Virus record (IMG/VR): IMGVR_UViG_3300038558_000030
Coordinates: 1 to 34,338 of that record
Direction: 5' to 3' (one strand)
Length of the DNA: 34,338 nucleotides
From: a virus
Part shown: piece after piece, positions 7,519 through 15,481 of the stretch
Position numbering within the stretch: position 1 is the first letter of the stretch
Layout: each line of letters begins with the position of its first letter
Notes under the pieces: model-generated
Seen by the model: the letters and a program-made list of their open reading frames with translations, nothing else
Told to the model about the DNA's origin: nothing
Database searches by the model: none
Made by a program: the position numbers and the translations under genes

Positions 7519-7845
7519 CTACCTACGAGCGTCCCCCAGCCTCCGACCGCCGGAGTAGGTGCCAGGGTACATGTGGGAGGGGGCAGAACGCAACTCGATG
7601 ATGCGGTCCAGCTTGGAGTCCTGGGAGGACAGGCGATCCTCGATGCGGCGCAACTGGTCCTTGATCTCATCCCGCTGGGACTTGAGCACCGCGACCTCGG
7701 TACGCGTGTCTGCCAGCGCTGCGCGGACGTACAGGGCAATTGCACCCGCAGTGAGAGTGTAGACCAGACCCATCACACCGATGTTTTCCCGGAGCCACTG
7801 CATCAGCGGATTCTCCGGAGCACCACGGCGCCGCTTGCTTGCCAT
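7519..7845 (-). CDS. Membrane-anchored coiled-coil protein, 108 aa (spanin or holin accessory candidate)
   Basis: The ATG at 7845 (MASKRRRGAPENPLMQW) follows a G-rich ribosome site and is preferred to the longer frame from 7896. Residues about 20-42 form one membrane span (IGVMGLVYTLTAGAIALYV). Residues 45-85 are a coiled coil (TEVAVLKSQRDEIKDQLRRI, LSSQDSKLDRII). Positively charged residues precede the span, so the coil probably lies outside the cytoplasm. The shape fits small phage membrane proteins of lysis modules. It overlaps the 3' end of the preceding gene by 43 bases. The exact role is uncertain. Confidence 0.65.
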   Translation of the reverse strand: MASKRRRGAPENPLMQWLRENIGVMGLVYTLTAGAIALYVRAALADTRTEVAVLKSQRDEIKDQLRRIEDRLSSQDSKLDRIIELRSAPSHMYPGTYSGGRRLGDARR

Positions 7846-8555
7846 GAGCCCCCCCCTAGATAGAGAGCCGCGGACGGCTCGGCCTGCACCAGCCACAGCC
7901 GGATCGGCGGGGCCGACACCACGGGCCCGAAACGCAACCCATCACGCCCGGCCAGCGCCCCGGCGCCCACGCCCCAGCCCGGACCGCGCTGGATGGACGG
8001 CTGGACCGCCAGGCGCGCGTCGATATGGAGAGTGCCGCCGAACAGGCGCCGCTCAGGCTCCAGTCCGTAGGCCCATGCCTCGCCGTCGAGGGCGACATTG
8101 CCCGCGTCCGTAAGGGCCGCAGCCCCGGACACGCGGATCTCGCCCGACTCGCCAGCCCGGAGGATGCAAACCGGTCCCCCGGCCCCGGCGGGAGGGAGCG
8201 CCGGGGCGGGGGGGGCCGGGACGGGTCCAGCGGCGGAGGAGGGGGCCGCCGCGGCGCCGTCTACACGCACGGGACCGGTCGAGCCGGCCACCGTCGCAAC
8301 AGGGAAACTATCGACCCCGGCGGCGGACAGGGCCTTGCCCAGCCGACGCTGCACCAGGGACTGCTCCGCCCGGAGGTCGCGAACCTCGACCAGGTGCGCC
8401 TGCTGGATGCCGGCGACCTCCAGGCGGTACGACTCACCTGCACGCACCGCCTCCCGGCGCTCCACCGCGGCACGCTGCCACCCTAGGATCGCGACATACA
8501 CCGCGACCACGGCGGCGACAGCCAGGCCAACGATGATGGGCCAGGAACGGCTCAA
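7803..8555 (-). CDS. Membrane-anchored protein with coiled coil, i-spanin-like, 250 aa
   Basis: The start is taken as TTG at 8555 because it overlaps the previous stop (TTGA) and has GGAG about 6 bases upstream. A TTG at 8573 would add six residues. An N-terminal anchor (WPIIVGLAVAAVVAVYVAIL) is followed by a helical coil (AAVERREAVRAGESYRLEV through SLVQRRLGKAL), then a Pro/Ala-rich linker and a beta-rich C-terminal domain. The membrane anchor plus periplasmic coil resembles Rz-type inner-membrane spanins, and a candidate lipoprotein partner lies at 9511-9837. The long C-terminal domain is not typical of Rz, so this is a proposal. Confidence 0.6.
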   Translation of the reverse strand: MSRSWPIIVGLAVAAVVAVYVAILGWQRAAVERREAVRAGESYRLEVAGIQQAHLVEVRDLRAEQSLVQRRLGKALSAAGVDSFPVATVAGSTGPVRVDGAAAAPSSAAGPVPAPPAPALPPAGAGGPVCILRAGESGEIRVSGAAALTDAGNVALDGEAWAYGLEPERRLFGGTLHIDARLAVQPSIQRGPGWGVGAGALAGRDGLRFGPVVSAPPIRLWLVQAEPSAALYLGGGSWQASGAVVLRRIR

Positions 8556-8737
8556 TGCGCTCTCCGCATGCAACCCTTACTACACACCCAGCCCTCGCGC
8601 AGTTTGTCCCAGTACCAGTTACGCGGAGTCGGGTCTTCCTCGTACACCGTGGTTGTGTGGCCGCACCAGCACACCAGCGTCTTCATCCGCTTCGGGAGCG
8701 GAGGGCGAAGACCGGGGCACCGATATCCATCGCTCAC
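8552..8737 (-). CDS. Small Cys-rich protein, 61 aa
   Basis: The GTG at 8737 overlaps the stop of the upstream 40-aa membrane protein (GTGA). An internal ATG (MKTLVCWCGHTT) is an alternative start. Cys residues occur as CWCGH near the middle and CSKGC near the C-terminus, spaced like a four-ligand zinc site, with an aromatic-rich linker (RNWYWDKLREGW). The stop is coupled to the TTG of the spanin-like gene. Family and function are not recognised. Confidence 0.55.
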   Translation of the reverse strand: MSDGYRCPGLRPPLPKRMKTLVCWCGHTTTVYEEDPTPRNWYWDKLREGWVCSKGCMRRAH

Positions 8738-8856
8738 CGCTTGCCCCGCGGGAAGAGCCCCCGAACGAACTCCCACGCCCGCCACAGCCAATAGCGCTCA
8801 TAGAACGCCAGCACCGCACCCGCTCCGATCGCAGCGCCAACCGCAAACGTCACCAT
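8734..8856 (-). CDS. Single-span membrane peptide, 40 aa
   Basis: The ATG at 8856 overlaps the tail of the preceding multi-span gene, and the TGA is shared with the GTG of the next gene. The product begins MVTFAVGAAIGAGAVLAF (one membrane span) and continues with a basic/aromatic tail (YERYWLWRAWEF, then PRGKR). GAGGAG lies about 9 bases upstream. Its small size, single span, cationic end and position inside the lysis cluster fit a holin accessory or other small lysis peptide, but nothing proves this. Confidence 0.55.
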   Translation of the reverse strand: MVTFAVGAAIGAGAVLAFYERYWLWRAWEFVRGLFPRGKR

Positions 8857-9263
8857 GTCCACACGCTCCTCTGAGGGAACAGCAGCCACGCCGACACACC
8901 GCCGACGATGGCCGCGACCAAGGGGTGACGGATCCAGATCCTAGCCTCCGGGGTGATGGCATCAAAAAACAGGTACGCCGCCAGCCCCGCCCACCACGCG
9001 ATCGCAGCCACGGTCTCGGGTGTACCAGACCACGGCAGGCGACGCCAAGTGATAAACCAGTGGGCACACATTCCGGTGAGAAGATACGCCACGGATGGCA
9101 TCCCGCGTGACGCGATCGACTTAACCTCTTGGGAGATCGTCCTCACCTCGGGGTACCGCGTCCGGAGGGCCAGCACCGTCACCTCCCAGACGCCGAGCAG
9201 AAGGATCCACCCCAGGACGATCCAGGCGGTGACGCGGTTGACCGTGTGCGGGTTGACCGTCAC
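8850..9263 (-). CDS. Multi-span membrane protein, holin candidate, 137 aa
   Basis: The GTG start at 9263 overlaps the previous stop (GTGA). Four hydrophobic stretches are visible: AWIVLGWILLLGVWEVTVLA, PSVAYLLTGMCAHWFI, AAIAWWAGLAAYLFF and HPLVAAIVGGVSAWLLF, separated by short charged loops. The position two genes after the muramidase and its multi-span topology make it a holin candidate. No named family is recognised. Confidence 0.6.
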   Translation of the reverse strand: MTVNPHTVNRVTAWIVLGWILLLGVWEVTVLALRTRYPEVRTISQEVKSIASRGMPSVAYLLTGMCAHWFITWRRLPWSGTPETVAAIAWWAGLAAYLFFDAITPEARIWIRHPLVAAIVGGVSAWLLFPQRSVWTW

Positions 9264-9514
9264 CCCTTCTGCTCCTCGCCCGGCTGCGCGCTGGTGGTCA
9301 GGACCGCCTTCGCGCCAGACGTCCCGGTTCCCTTGGCCAGCACACCAACCGAGCCCTTGGCCGCCAGGGAGCCGATCACCCCCACCACCGCCAGGGAGAA
9401 CGCCCCGTAAGCCGCGCCTCGCTGGTCGACCGCCAGCAGTGCGAGCCCGCCCAGCAGGGCGGCGATAGCCACCAGCACCCCCACCAGCGTCCGGTACTTC
9501 TCTAGCGAGATCAC
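9260..9514 (-). CDS. Two-span small membrane protein, holin-like, 84 aa
   Basis: The GTG at 9514 overlaps the lipoprotein stop (GTGA); the longer frame from 9583 is a shadow of the lipoprotein gene. Two hydrophobic helices (LVGVLVAIAALLGGLALLAV and YGAFSLAVVGVIGSLAA) are joined by a short loop, and the C-terminus is hydrophilic (TSAQPGEEQKG). Size, two spans and the neighbouring muramidase fit a class II-type holin. Two holin-like genes in a row leave it unclear which one forms the lesion. Confidence 0.6.
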   Translation of the reverse strand: MISLEKYRTLVGVLVAIAALLGGLALLAVDQRGAAYGAFSLAVVGVIGSLAAKGSVGVLAKGTGTSGAKAVLTTSAQPGEEQKG

Positions 9515-9837
9515 AGGCTCACCCCCGGAGGCGCGGACTCCTCCGCCTCCACGTCTTCCTCGGTCGGACGGGCGGCAGCGCACGCACGCGTGGCCGCATC
9601 GACCTCGGCGGAGGTGATCTGCCCCACGGGATCCGGCGAGGCGCGCATCACCTCAGGGATGTAGCAGTTGCACCACCGGGCCCGCGCTTCAGCGGTCAGC
9701 GTTCCATACGCCTCAAGGCATCGAGCGACATTCAGCCCGAACCCGACGGCGGTCCAGGTAAGCGGGATCGCCGCGGGCCCCGAGACCCGAGGGGCGGCAC
9801 ACCCAACAAACAGCGCCAGCACGATCGCGTAACGCAT
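9511..9837 (-). CDS. Putative lipoprotein, o-spanin candidate, 108 aa
   Basis: The protein starts MRYAIVLALFVGCAAP, a short signal with a lipobox-like FVGC, so Cys13 would be lipidated after signal peptidase II cleavage. The mature part has further Cys residues (ARCLEAYG, RWCNCYI, TRACAAARP). The ATG at 9837 directly follows the muramidase stop, with GGAGGGTGA as ribosome site. In Gram-negative phages an outer-membrane lipoprotein here usually serves as o-spanin, pairing with a membrane-anchored coiled-coil partner such as the products of 7803-8555 or 7519-7845. Phe at lipobox position -3 is less usual. Confidence 0.65.
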   Translation of the reverse strand: MRYAIVLALFVGCAAPRVSGPAAIPLTWTAVGFGLNVARCLEAYGTLTAEARARWCNCYIPEVMRASPDPVGQITSAEVDAATRACAAARPTEEDVEAEESAPPGVSL

Positions 9838-10371
9838 TCACCCTCCATCCCACCGCGCCCGCCTCATCCACCCACCCAGAAACTTCGCGAGTCGCGGTTT
9901 CAGCTCGGCCAAGGTCCGGTAAAAATTCGCCTGCTCCCGGATCAACTCGACCACCAATGTAGCAGGCTCGGCGCGGTTCGTCGCCGCGATGGTCTTCGGC
10001 CCAAGCACGCCATCCGTCGCCACTGGGCACCCGACCGCACACAGGGCGCGCTGAAGGAAGCGGTGAGCGCGTATCGGCCCGACATTGACGCAGGTATCGA
10101 ACACCTTGGCCGCGATCCGCTGGTCGGCGATCTGCTCGTACCCGTGGCGCTCCCAGAACCGCTCCCGGTACACCTCGCCGGCTTGCGCCTGAGTCAGTCC
10201 CCGGACGTCGTCCGCGTCAACATCCCCGTCGCCGTCGAAATCCAGCCCCTCGCCCTTGGCGAACCGGAGAGAGATCCCGTAGTTCGTGGCCCCCCCGGGA
10301 TCATCCGGGTCATCGACCCAACCGCCTTCGTGGCGCAGCACATGCGGGATGGCCAGAGCGAAGGAGGACAT
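9838..10371 (-). CDS. Endolysin, GH108 N-acetylmuramidase
   Basis: The 177-aa protein has the GH108 signature LRHEGGWVDDPDDPGGATNYG, with Glu15 as the catalytic acid. A C-terminal peptidoglycan-binding region is marked by DTCVNVGPIRAHRFLQRAL, ATDGVLGPKT and the ELIREQANFYRTL helix. It would cut the glycan backbone of murein at lysis. Residues 44-55 (DFDGDGDVDADD) form an EF-hand or dockerin-like calcium loop between the halves. There is no signal peptide, so export depends on a holin, and holin-like genes follow directly. Length matches the family. It starts with ATG at 10371. Confidence 0.92.
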   Translation of the reverse strand: MSSFALAIPHVLRHEGGWVDDPDDPGGATNYGISLRFAKGEGLDFDGDGDVDADDVRGLTQAQAGEVYRERFWERHGYEQIADQRIAAKVFDTCVNVGPIRAHRFLQRALCAVGCPVATDGVLGPKTIAATNRAEPATLVVELIREQANFYRTLAELKPRLAKFLGGWMRRARWDGG

Positions 10372-10373
10372 GG

Positions 10374-10853
10374 CTAGAGAATGTTGTCGTTCTTGTCGGT
10401 GGCGTACAGGTAGACGGTGACCGCGCCCGAGCTAACCGCGACGGCGGTCGGGACCACGGCGATGCGCCCCCGGCGCGAAAGCATCGGGATCCCGTGCCCC
10501 GGCGAGTCGCCCTCCAGCACGTAGCAGCGGGCGCCCGTTTTCGTCGTGGACAGGGACGAGCTGGACCACTGAGCCCAAACCCCGTCGATGTAGTCGTAGA
10601 AATAGACGTCAAACGACTGTGCGTCGGTGATGGTCTGGCCAGAATCGGCGCACACCTTGACCACCACATAGGCCACACCGGACAACTGCATGCCGTCCGT
10701 CGCGGCAGACGGAGCGTCGCAGGTGGTCCCGGCGGCGCAAACCCCGTAGACCGAAACGGCCTTCGATGCAACCGGATTCCACGTGACGGCCGCGGCAAAT
10801 GCCGATCCCGGGACCAGCAGCGACGCGACAATGAGACCCTTGAGCCAGCGCAT
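10374..10853 (-). CDS. Secreted protein, 159 aa, unknown
   Basis: The ATG at 10853 has AGGAG upstream and gives an N-terminal Sec signal (MRWLKGLIVASLLVPGSAFA, cleavage before AAV). The mature ~139 residues look like a small beta sandwich (SVYGVCAAGTTCDAP, VAYVVVKVCADSG, FDVYFYDYIDGVWAQW, GAVTVYLYATDK), with four Cys able to form two disulphides. It lies between a secreted fibre-like gene and the endolysin. No family is recognised; a receptor-binding or host-surface role is a guess. Confidence 0.65.
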   Translation of the reverse strand: MRWLKGLIVASLLVPGSAFAAAVTWNPVASKAVSVYGVCAAGTTCDAPSAATDGMQLSGVAYVVVKVCADSGQTITDAQSFDVYFYDYIDGVWAQWSSSSLSTTKTGARCYVLEGDSPGHGIPMLSRRGRIAVVPTAVAVSSGAVTVYLYATDKNDNIL

Positions 10854-10861
10854 TTCTACTC

Positions 10862-12118
10862 CTAGGTGTTCGTGAAGACGCAATAGGACCCGGATCCGAT
10901 CGACACCGCGTCGCCAGATCCGCACCCGTGGTACCCCTGAACCGAGATGGTCCCACCGGATCCGAGATACATTGATCCCGATAGCCGCCCGAAGGTGTTG
11001 CCGTAGTTCGTGCAGAGGGTCCAGACGCCCCACGCGATCGCCCCGGCGTCGGCGGTGATCATCGTGGAGGCCGGGCCCGTGACGGAACCGCTCCCGCACC
11101 CGGTGCCGGACCGGAGAACCGTGCTGATGTATCGGACCCCCGTGGGCGAGGTGGAGGCATCCGCCCTGATATCCAGCGTCGCGGTGGTGGCAGAGTCACC
11201 AGTGAACGCATACAACTGGCAGTCAAACGACACGTGCGTTCCGGAAGCGTAGGACGGGGAAGCCGCGATGGTCTCCCAATTGCCGCAGGGGGCAAGGCTC
11301 TGGTCGGCGCTCAGCCCCACAAGATACGCCTTCCTGGTCACGAGCCCGTCAACGTAGCTCTTGATCGCCACGTCCGTGGTGGCAGACGGCGTGCCAAAGT
11401 TCTGCTTGGCATTGGTGATGGTGCTGTTTGCGATCTGCGACGCCGTGATCGTGGTGTTCGCGATCTGCGACGCCGTGATCGTGGTGTTCGCGATCTGGGT
11501 GGCGGTGATGGTCGCGTTGGCGATCTTGGCCGCCGTCACGGCCTGGTCCGCAATCTGGTCGGTCGCCATCTGGGCGGCCGACAGCACGCCTCCGCTCGAC
11601 ATGGACAAGGGCAGGGTCGACGCCGGGGCAGCAGCGGGCGTGGTAATCGTGTAGCTGGCGGCCAACGCTGGAGCAGCGAGGTTGACGCCGTAGGCGTTGG
11701 CGCCGCTGGTCTGGTCGATCAGCCGAAAGCCGGCACCATTCCACCCGGAGCGCGCCGCCGCGCCGTTCACGCTCATGCGCACGTCAGACGATCCGGCCCT
11801 CCACAGCCCGGACCCCGTCTCGCTGGTGAAGGAGTGCGACGGGGCGGTTGCTGAGCCATCCGGAACCCGGATCGGGGCCAACATTCCCCCCTTACCGCTT
11901 CGGCTCAGGCTGTCCGTCATCTCGGTGGAGAGGTCCGAAAACAGCCCATTCATGGTCGAGCTGGAGATCGTCGTGCCCGAGACGAACGGATACGTCCCCG
12001 TCGTGGTCGGGGTGTACGTGCCGGACGAGTTACGCGACGCCAGGGCCCATCCGTTGACGAGCATGCCGCCCGCCGCGCCGGCCCCAACCACCAGAAGTGC
12101 CACAATCGCTCTCTTCAT
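10862..12118 (-). CDS. Fibre-like protein with N-terminal signal and decapeptide repeats, 418 aa
   Basis: The ATG at 12118 (AAGGAACGGG upstream) gives a hydrophobic leader (AIVALLVVGAGAAGGMLV, then NGWALA). Residues about 90-150 resemble a phage fibre beta domain (SETGSGLWRAGSSDVRMSVN). The middle has 10-residue repeats of the ITASQIANTT type, common in trimeric phage fibre shafts. The C-terminal ~130 residues are beta-rich with Cys (ISVQGYHGCGSGD) and probably form the tip. A Sec-type leader on a fibre-like protein is unexpected. It could be an anchored or exported adhesin or a virion protein whose hydrophobic N-terminus has another use. Confidence 0.7.
   Translation of the reverse strand: MKRAIVALLVVGAGAAGGMLVNGWALASRNSSGTYTPTTTGTYPFVSGTTISSSTMNGLFSDLSTEMTDSLSRSGKGGMLAPIRVPDGSATAPSHSFTSETGSGLWRAGSSDVRMSVNGAAARSGWNGAGFRLIDQTSGANAYGVNLAAPALAASYTITTPAAAPASTLPLSMSSGGVLSAAQMATDQIADQAVTAAKIANATITATQIANTTITASQIANTTITASQIANSTITNAKQNFGTPSATTDVAIKSYVDGLVTRKAYLVGLSADQSLAPCGNWETIAASPSYASGTHVSFDCQLYAFTGDSATTATLDIRADASTSPTGVRYISTVLRSGTGCGSGSVTGPASTMITADAGAIAWGVWTLCTNYGNTFGRLSGSMYLGSGGTISVQGYHGCGSGDAVSIGSGSYCVFTNT
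11431..11490 (-). repeat. Two perfect 30-bp tandem repeats in the fibre-like gene
   Basis: Positions 11431-11460 and 11461-11490 are identical, and diverged copies continue to about 11550. Each encodes one ten-residue step of the fibre shaft. Such in-frame repeats can expand or contract by recombination and alter shaft length. Confidence 0.9.
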
Positions 12119-12245
12119 CCCGTTCCTTCCCCTCGCGCGTCCCGCTACCATTGGTCCGTGCCAAACATCATAAGATCGCACCCGTGGCGCCTTGCGCTGC
12201 GGGCGATCATCGTGTTTCACCTGCTCGTCATGGACTGGCGCGGGT

Positions 12246-13943
12246 TCACTTCTGGGGATCCTCGTCCGCCGCAGCAGGCGAGAGGCCGAAGGGCCACCGC
12301 AACTCTGCCGAACCGGCCCTAGACGCCAGAGCGCGCTCCAGAGCAGCCCTGTCCGACGCCGAAAGACCACGCGCCAGGGCGCCCAGCGCCTTCTCGGCCT
12401 GTGCCGCCGACCATGCCCCGGTGGACGCTAGCCGGGAGTCCACCACGCCATGCCCAATCGCGCCCAGGAGCCCCAGAAGGGGACTGCCGGTGGCGCCAGC
12501 AAACCCCGCCCCAGCGACCGTGCTGGATAGGGAGAACGGCTTGCGACGGGCCGCCCTAGCCGCCCCCTCTTCGGCCGCACGCAGCGCCTCCAGGGTGCGC
12601 GCCTCACGCGCCTTGACGGGACGGAACGCCGCCGCGGCCTCCGGGGCCTTGGATGCCTGCTCCTCGATCGCGTCCTCAATGCCACGCCGCATATGGCCCG
12701 CCAGCTCCATCTTGGTCTCGCCAGCCGTGGTCATTTGCCGCGCGATCTTATCGTACTCCTTACGCGCCTCCTGCTGTAGGCCGCGCTTGATCTGCTCGGC
12801 CTGCATAAGTCCCAACCGCTTGTCGGCGAACGGGACATCAGACACCTTGGATGGCAGCTCCCGGGACGCCCGAAGCAACATTGCCGGACGCGCGCTGCCA
12901 AGTGACGTTGACTTGGCAGCCGCAGCCTCGTCCGCCAACCGGCGCGCGAGCAGGACAGCGTTGGGCCCCTTGACTCCGGCCCTCTCCAACTCAGCAAGAA
13001 TGGCCCCGTAGTCCGCCCCGTGCTTCTCGGCGAGATCCATCAGGCGCGACTCAATCCCCTTGATGGTCGAAAGCGGGCGAATTGCCCCCTCCTCCACGGC
13101 CTGACGCACCGCCCCCTCGCTGATCGGCTTGCGGGCGGCCAACGGGGTGCCGACTCCGGACAGCGCCTTGCGACCCAACTCGACCATCTTGTCCCCCGCC
13201 GCCGACGCAAGCCGAGCCGCACCGCGCCGGAGCCCCTCTCCGGCGGCCGGCAGGGCCCCGCCCACCACGCCGCCAGCCGCAGCCCCGAGCGCCGTGTCCC
13301 CAGCCAGCCCAGAAAGCGTGCCCGCCTCAGATGCGCCAGCCCCCGACGCCGCCCCCAGGGCCCCCGCGGCCTTCATGCCCTGCACCACGCGCGGCAGCAG
13401 GGTCGCGCCCTTGACCGGGGCCGCCAGCCACGACAGGGGGTTCACCAGACCCCCCCCGATCTCGCCCGCCAGCGACCAGCGCGGGTGCGCATCTCGGGCC
13501 GCTCGGTTGGCCTCGCGGTCCTCGTCCCGACCGCGCCGATAGTCGGACCCAAAAGACTCGGGGGCATCGCCACGGACCAGTCCGGACAGGGACGGATCGC
13601 GCCGCAGTCCCCGGATACCGGTCACGATCTGCTGGCCGGTGGTCTGCCCCCCGGCTCGCTCGGCCATCTCCCGGATCGTCTCCGGATCAGGCAGCATCCC
13701 GGCTGCACCGAGCGCGACGAGGCCAGGCAACCCGCTACGCCCGGCGGCGCGGCGGAGCCCCTGGATCTCATCGCCGAACCCGAAGGAGGCTCCCTGCCCA
13801 AGGCCCCGGCCCGTGGCCTCCACGGCCCCAGGGCCATTCAGCGCCGCCAGAACCGCGGGATCCGCCACCCTGCGCGAGTCGGGCCGCTCATCCGGCGCGT
13901 CGAGAGCCGCCAGCAGACCGGGATCGGTGACCTTGCCAGCCAT
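12246..13943 (-). CDS. Putative internal virion/DNA ejection protein, 565 aa
   Basis: The ATG at 13943 overlaps the upstream stop (TGATG). The N-terminus has a repeated motif, VTDPGLLAALDAP and VADPAVLAALNGP, seen from memory in podovirus ejection proteins. Gly/Ala-rich, amphipathic helical segments follow (GALGAASGAGASEAGTLSGL, GDTALGAAAGGVVGGALP), then long charged helices (KRGLQQEARKEYDKIARQ). Glycine-rich, membrane-active internal proteins in this position behind the tail hub usually form the DNA-transfer channel. No enzymatic motif is seen. The 127-base gap after it (12119-12245) holds no convincing gene. Confidence 0.6.
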   Translation of the reverse strand: MAGKVTDPGLLAALDAPDERPDSRRVADPAVLAALNGPGAVEATGRGLGQGASFGFGDEIQGLRRAAGRSGLPGLVALGAAGMLPDPETIREMAERAGGQTTGQQIVTGIRGLRRDPSLSGLVRGDAPESFGSDYRRGRDEDREANRAARDAHPRWSLAGEIGGGLVNPLSWLAAPVKGATLLPRVVQGMKAAGALGAASGAGASEAGTLSGLAGDTALGAAAGGVVGGALPAAGEGLRRGAARLASAAGDKMVELGRKALSGVGTPLAARKPISEGAVRQAVEEGAIRPLSTIKGIESRLMDLAEKHGADYGAILAELERAGVKGPNAVLLARRLADEAAAAKSTSLGSARPAMLLRASRELPSKVSDVPFADKRLGLMQAEQIKRGLQQEARKEYDKIARQMTTAGETKMELAGHMRRGIEDAIEEQASKAPEAAAAFRPVKAREARTLEALRAAEEGAARAARRKPFSLSSTVAGAGFAGATGSPLLGLLGAIGHGVVDSRLASTGAWSAAQAEKALGALARGLSASDRAALERALASRAGSAELRWPFGLSPAAADEDPQK

Positions 13944-15082
13944 CAGTCCACCTCGTACCAACCGTCAGCGCGCTTCTCGTAGGTCTTCCCGCCCACCGCC
14001 TTGCGGGGCAGGGCCGGGGGCTCGGCATCTGCCCGCTTGCGGGGCGACGGCTCCGGGACCAGCCCTCCGCCCTGTGCCCGATAGGACTCGACCTCGGAGT
14101 CGCGCAGGTCTTTCAACTTCTGGAGGGCCTGGTCGTGAGAGTCGTAGTCCTGCGGCAGGAACTTCTGGCGAAGCTCCTCACGATAGGTGACGTTAGCTCC
14201 GGCGCGCTCATTGATGATGGCAGAGACCACGTTGCTGATCTGGTTCTTTGCCCGAAGCTCGTCCGGCGAGTAGCGGCGCGACAACAGTGACTGTGCGGGG
14301 GTACCGAACACCCCCTCGGTCATCGCGGCAGCAAAGTTTCCCGCCCCCCCATACGCCCCCGGCGCCCGAGACAGGGCGTCGATGGCTAGATCGAGCTTTG
14401 CCACGCTTTCGCTTTTCCCGAGCACGGCCTTTCGCTGGGACTCGGTGGGCTTACCCGGAACCCCGGGCAGCGGACGCGTCCCGGGTGCTCCCGTCCCCTG
14501 GCCCCCGGGGGTTTGGACGGGCGGCAACTGACGCTCCTCTCCCGTCTTCTTGTTGTACACGACCACGCGGCCAGTCACCGGGTCCGCAACGGCCGCGTAA
14601 GCATCCTGCTGCACACGCTCGCGCTCCAAGCCCAACCGAGCCCGGTCCAACTCTGCCCGCTCGGCGTCCAGCCTGGCGCGGCGCGCAGTCTCTGCCCGCT
14701 CAACCTCGCGCTCCTCGGCCTTCTGGGAGAACGGAACCAGCAGCCTCAGCGCCTGCGTGGGCGTGGACTCATCAGCGAGGCCCGGAGCCCCGCGGCTCAC
14801 GGCGCCCAGCAGCGCGCGCCGGTAGGCGGGATCCTGCTCGGCCTGGATCTCGGAGGCCGCACGGCGGGCCCCCAGTAGCCGGGTAGCGCGCTCCGGAGCG
14901 TCGAGCCCAATCTCTCGACGCTTGTCCGCCTCGCCCAGGAGACGCGCGCCAGCGTCCGAGATCCCGCGGGCCCCGGACATCACGAACATGGTCCCGAGGC
15001 GCCGCATCGCCTCGGCGCGCTTGTCCGGGCCCGGGTCGACCGACCCCAGCAGCGCGTTCAGGTCGAGGGTGTTGTCGGGCAT
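13943..15082 (-). CDS. Putative internal virion protein with coiled coil, 379 aa
   Basis: The protein starts MPDNTLDLNALLGSVDPG. Residues about 120-160 form a long Arg/Glu-rich coiled coil (REVERAETARRARLDAERAE). A short beta segment follows (GRVVVYNKKTGEERQLPP), then a low-complexity Pro/Gly linker, a helical domain and a C-terminal YEKRADGWYEV motif. Its place between two other suspected ejection proteins suggests it is packed inside the capsid or tail. The start ATG at 15082 lies 8 bases after the upstream stop. No named family is recognised. Confidence 0.55.
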   Translation of the reverse strand: MPDNTLDLNALLGSVDPGPDKRAEAMRRLGTMFVMSGARGISDAGARLLGEADKRREIGLDAPERATRLLGARRAASEIQAEQDPAYRRALLGAVSRGAPGLADESTPTQALRLLVPFSQKAEEREVERAETARRARLDAERAELDRARLGLERERVQQDAYAAVADPVTGRVVVYNKKTGEERQLPPVQTPGGQGTGAPGTRPLPGVPGKPTESQRKAVLGKSESVAKLDLAIDALSRAPGAYGGAGNFAAAMTEGVFGTPAQSLLSRRYSPDELRAKNQISNVVSAIINERAGANVTYREELRQKFLPQDYDSHDQALQKLKDLRDSEVESYRAQGGGLVPEPSPRKRADAEPPALPRKAVGGKTYEKRADGWYEVD

Positions 15083-15090
15083 GCTGTCCC

Positions 15091-15471
15091 CTATCGGACC
15101 AACTCAGGCACCGAGCCCGCGTAGGGCCCAGCCCCAGACTCATCTTCGCTCGTCGCCAGAAGGCCATATCGGCGCATGGCGTTGGCCCGAGCAGACCGCT
15201 CGTTGCCGAGCGTGGCCCGGTAATCGCTCACCGCCCGACGCTCCTTGGCCTGGCCCAGGCCCGAAGTCAGGGCAGCCGCCAAGTGCTCCAGCGGACTGGC
15301 GGCGATGTACGTGCCGCCCACCGAATACCCCTTGGGCTGCTCGGTGGCGCCGGCCTGGCGACCGGACTCCATGAGCCGCGCCAAGAGGCCACGCTCCTCC
15401 GGGAGCACGGCCAGACCAGAGAGGTCGACCTCAAGGGAGGGATCGAAGACGTTGTCGTAATCGCGAGGCAT
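15091..15471 (-). CDS. Hypothetical virion-module protein, 126 aa
   Basis: The ATG at 15471 (MPRDYDNVFDPSLEVDLSGL) follows the upstream stop by ten bases, with a GGGTGA ribosome-like site. An in-frame GTG three codons earlier is possible. The protein is mostly helical (EERGLLARLMESGRQAG, LEHLAAALTSGLGQAKERR), with a small central YSVGGTYIAASP segment. There is no Cys, signal or membrane span. It lies between two ejection-protein candidates and is probably structural, but the family is unknown. Confidence 0.55.
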   Translation of the reverse strand: MPRDYDNVFDPSLEVDLSGLAVLPEERGLLARLMESGRQAGATEQPKGYSVGGTYIAASPLEHLAAALTSGLGQAKERRAVSDYRATLGNERSARANAMRRYGLLATSEDESGAGPYAGSVPELVR

Positions 15472-15481
15472 CCGTGTCACC

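Noticed and set aside
7062-7745. 5' extension of the metallophosphoesterase frame
   Set aside because: The extension overlaps the GNAT gene and the membrane coiled-coil gene in another frame. The GTG at 7061 overlaps the GNAT stop and begins the conserved protein.
10862-12118. Diversity-generating retroelement acting on the fibre-like genes
   Set aside because: The capsid resembles BPP-1-type phages, but no reverse transcriptase gene and no template/variable repeat pair is visible.
12158-12322. Plus-strand 54-codon frame with a hydrophobic start
   Set aside because: There is no ribosome site, it overlaps the end of the ejection-protein gene, and the similarity to the frame at 2729 is too weak.
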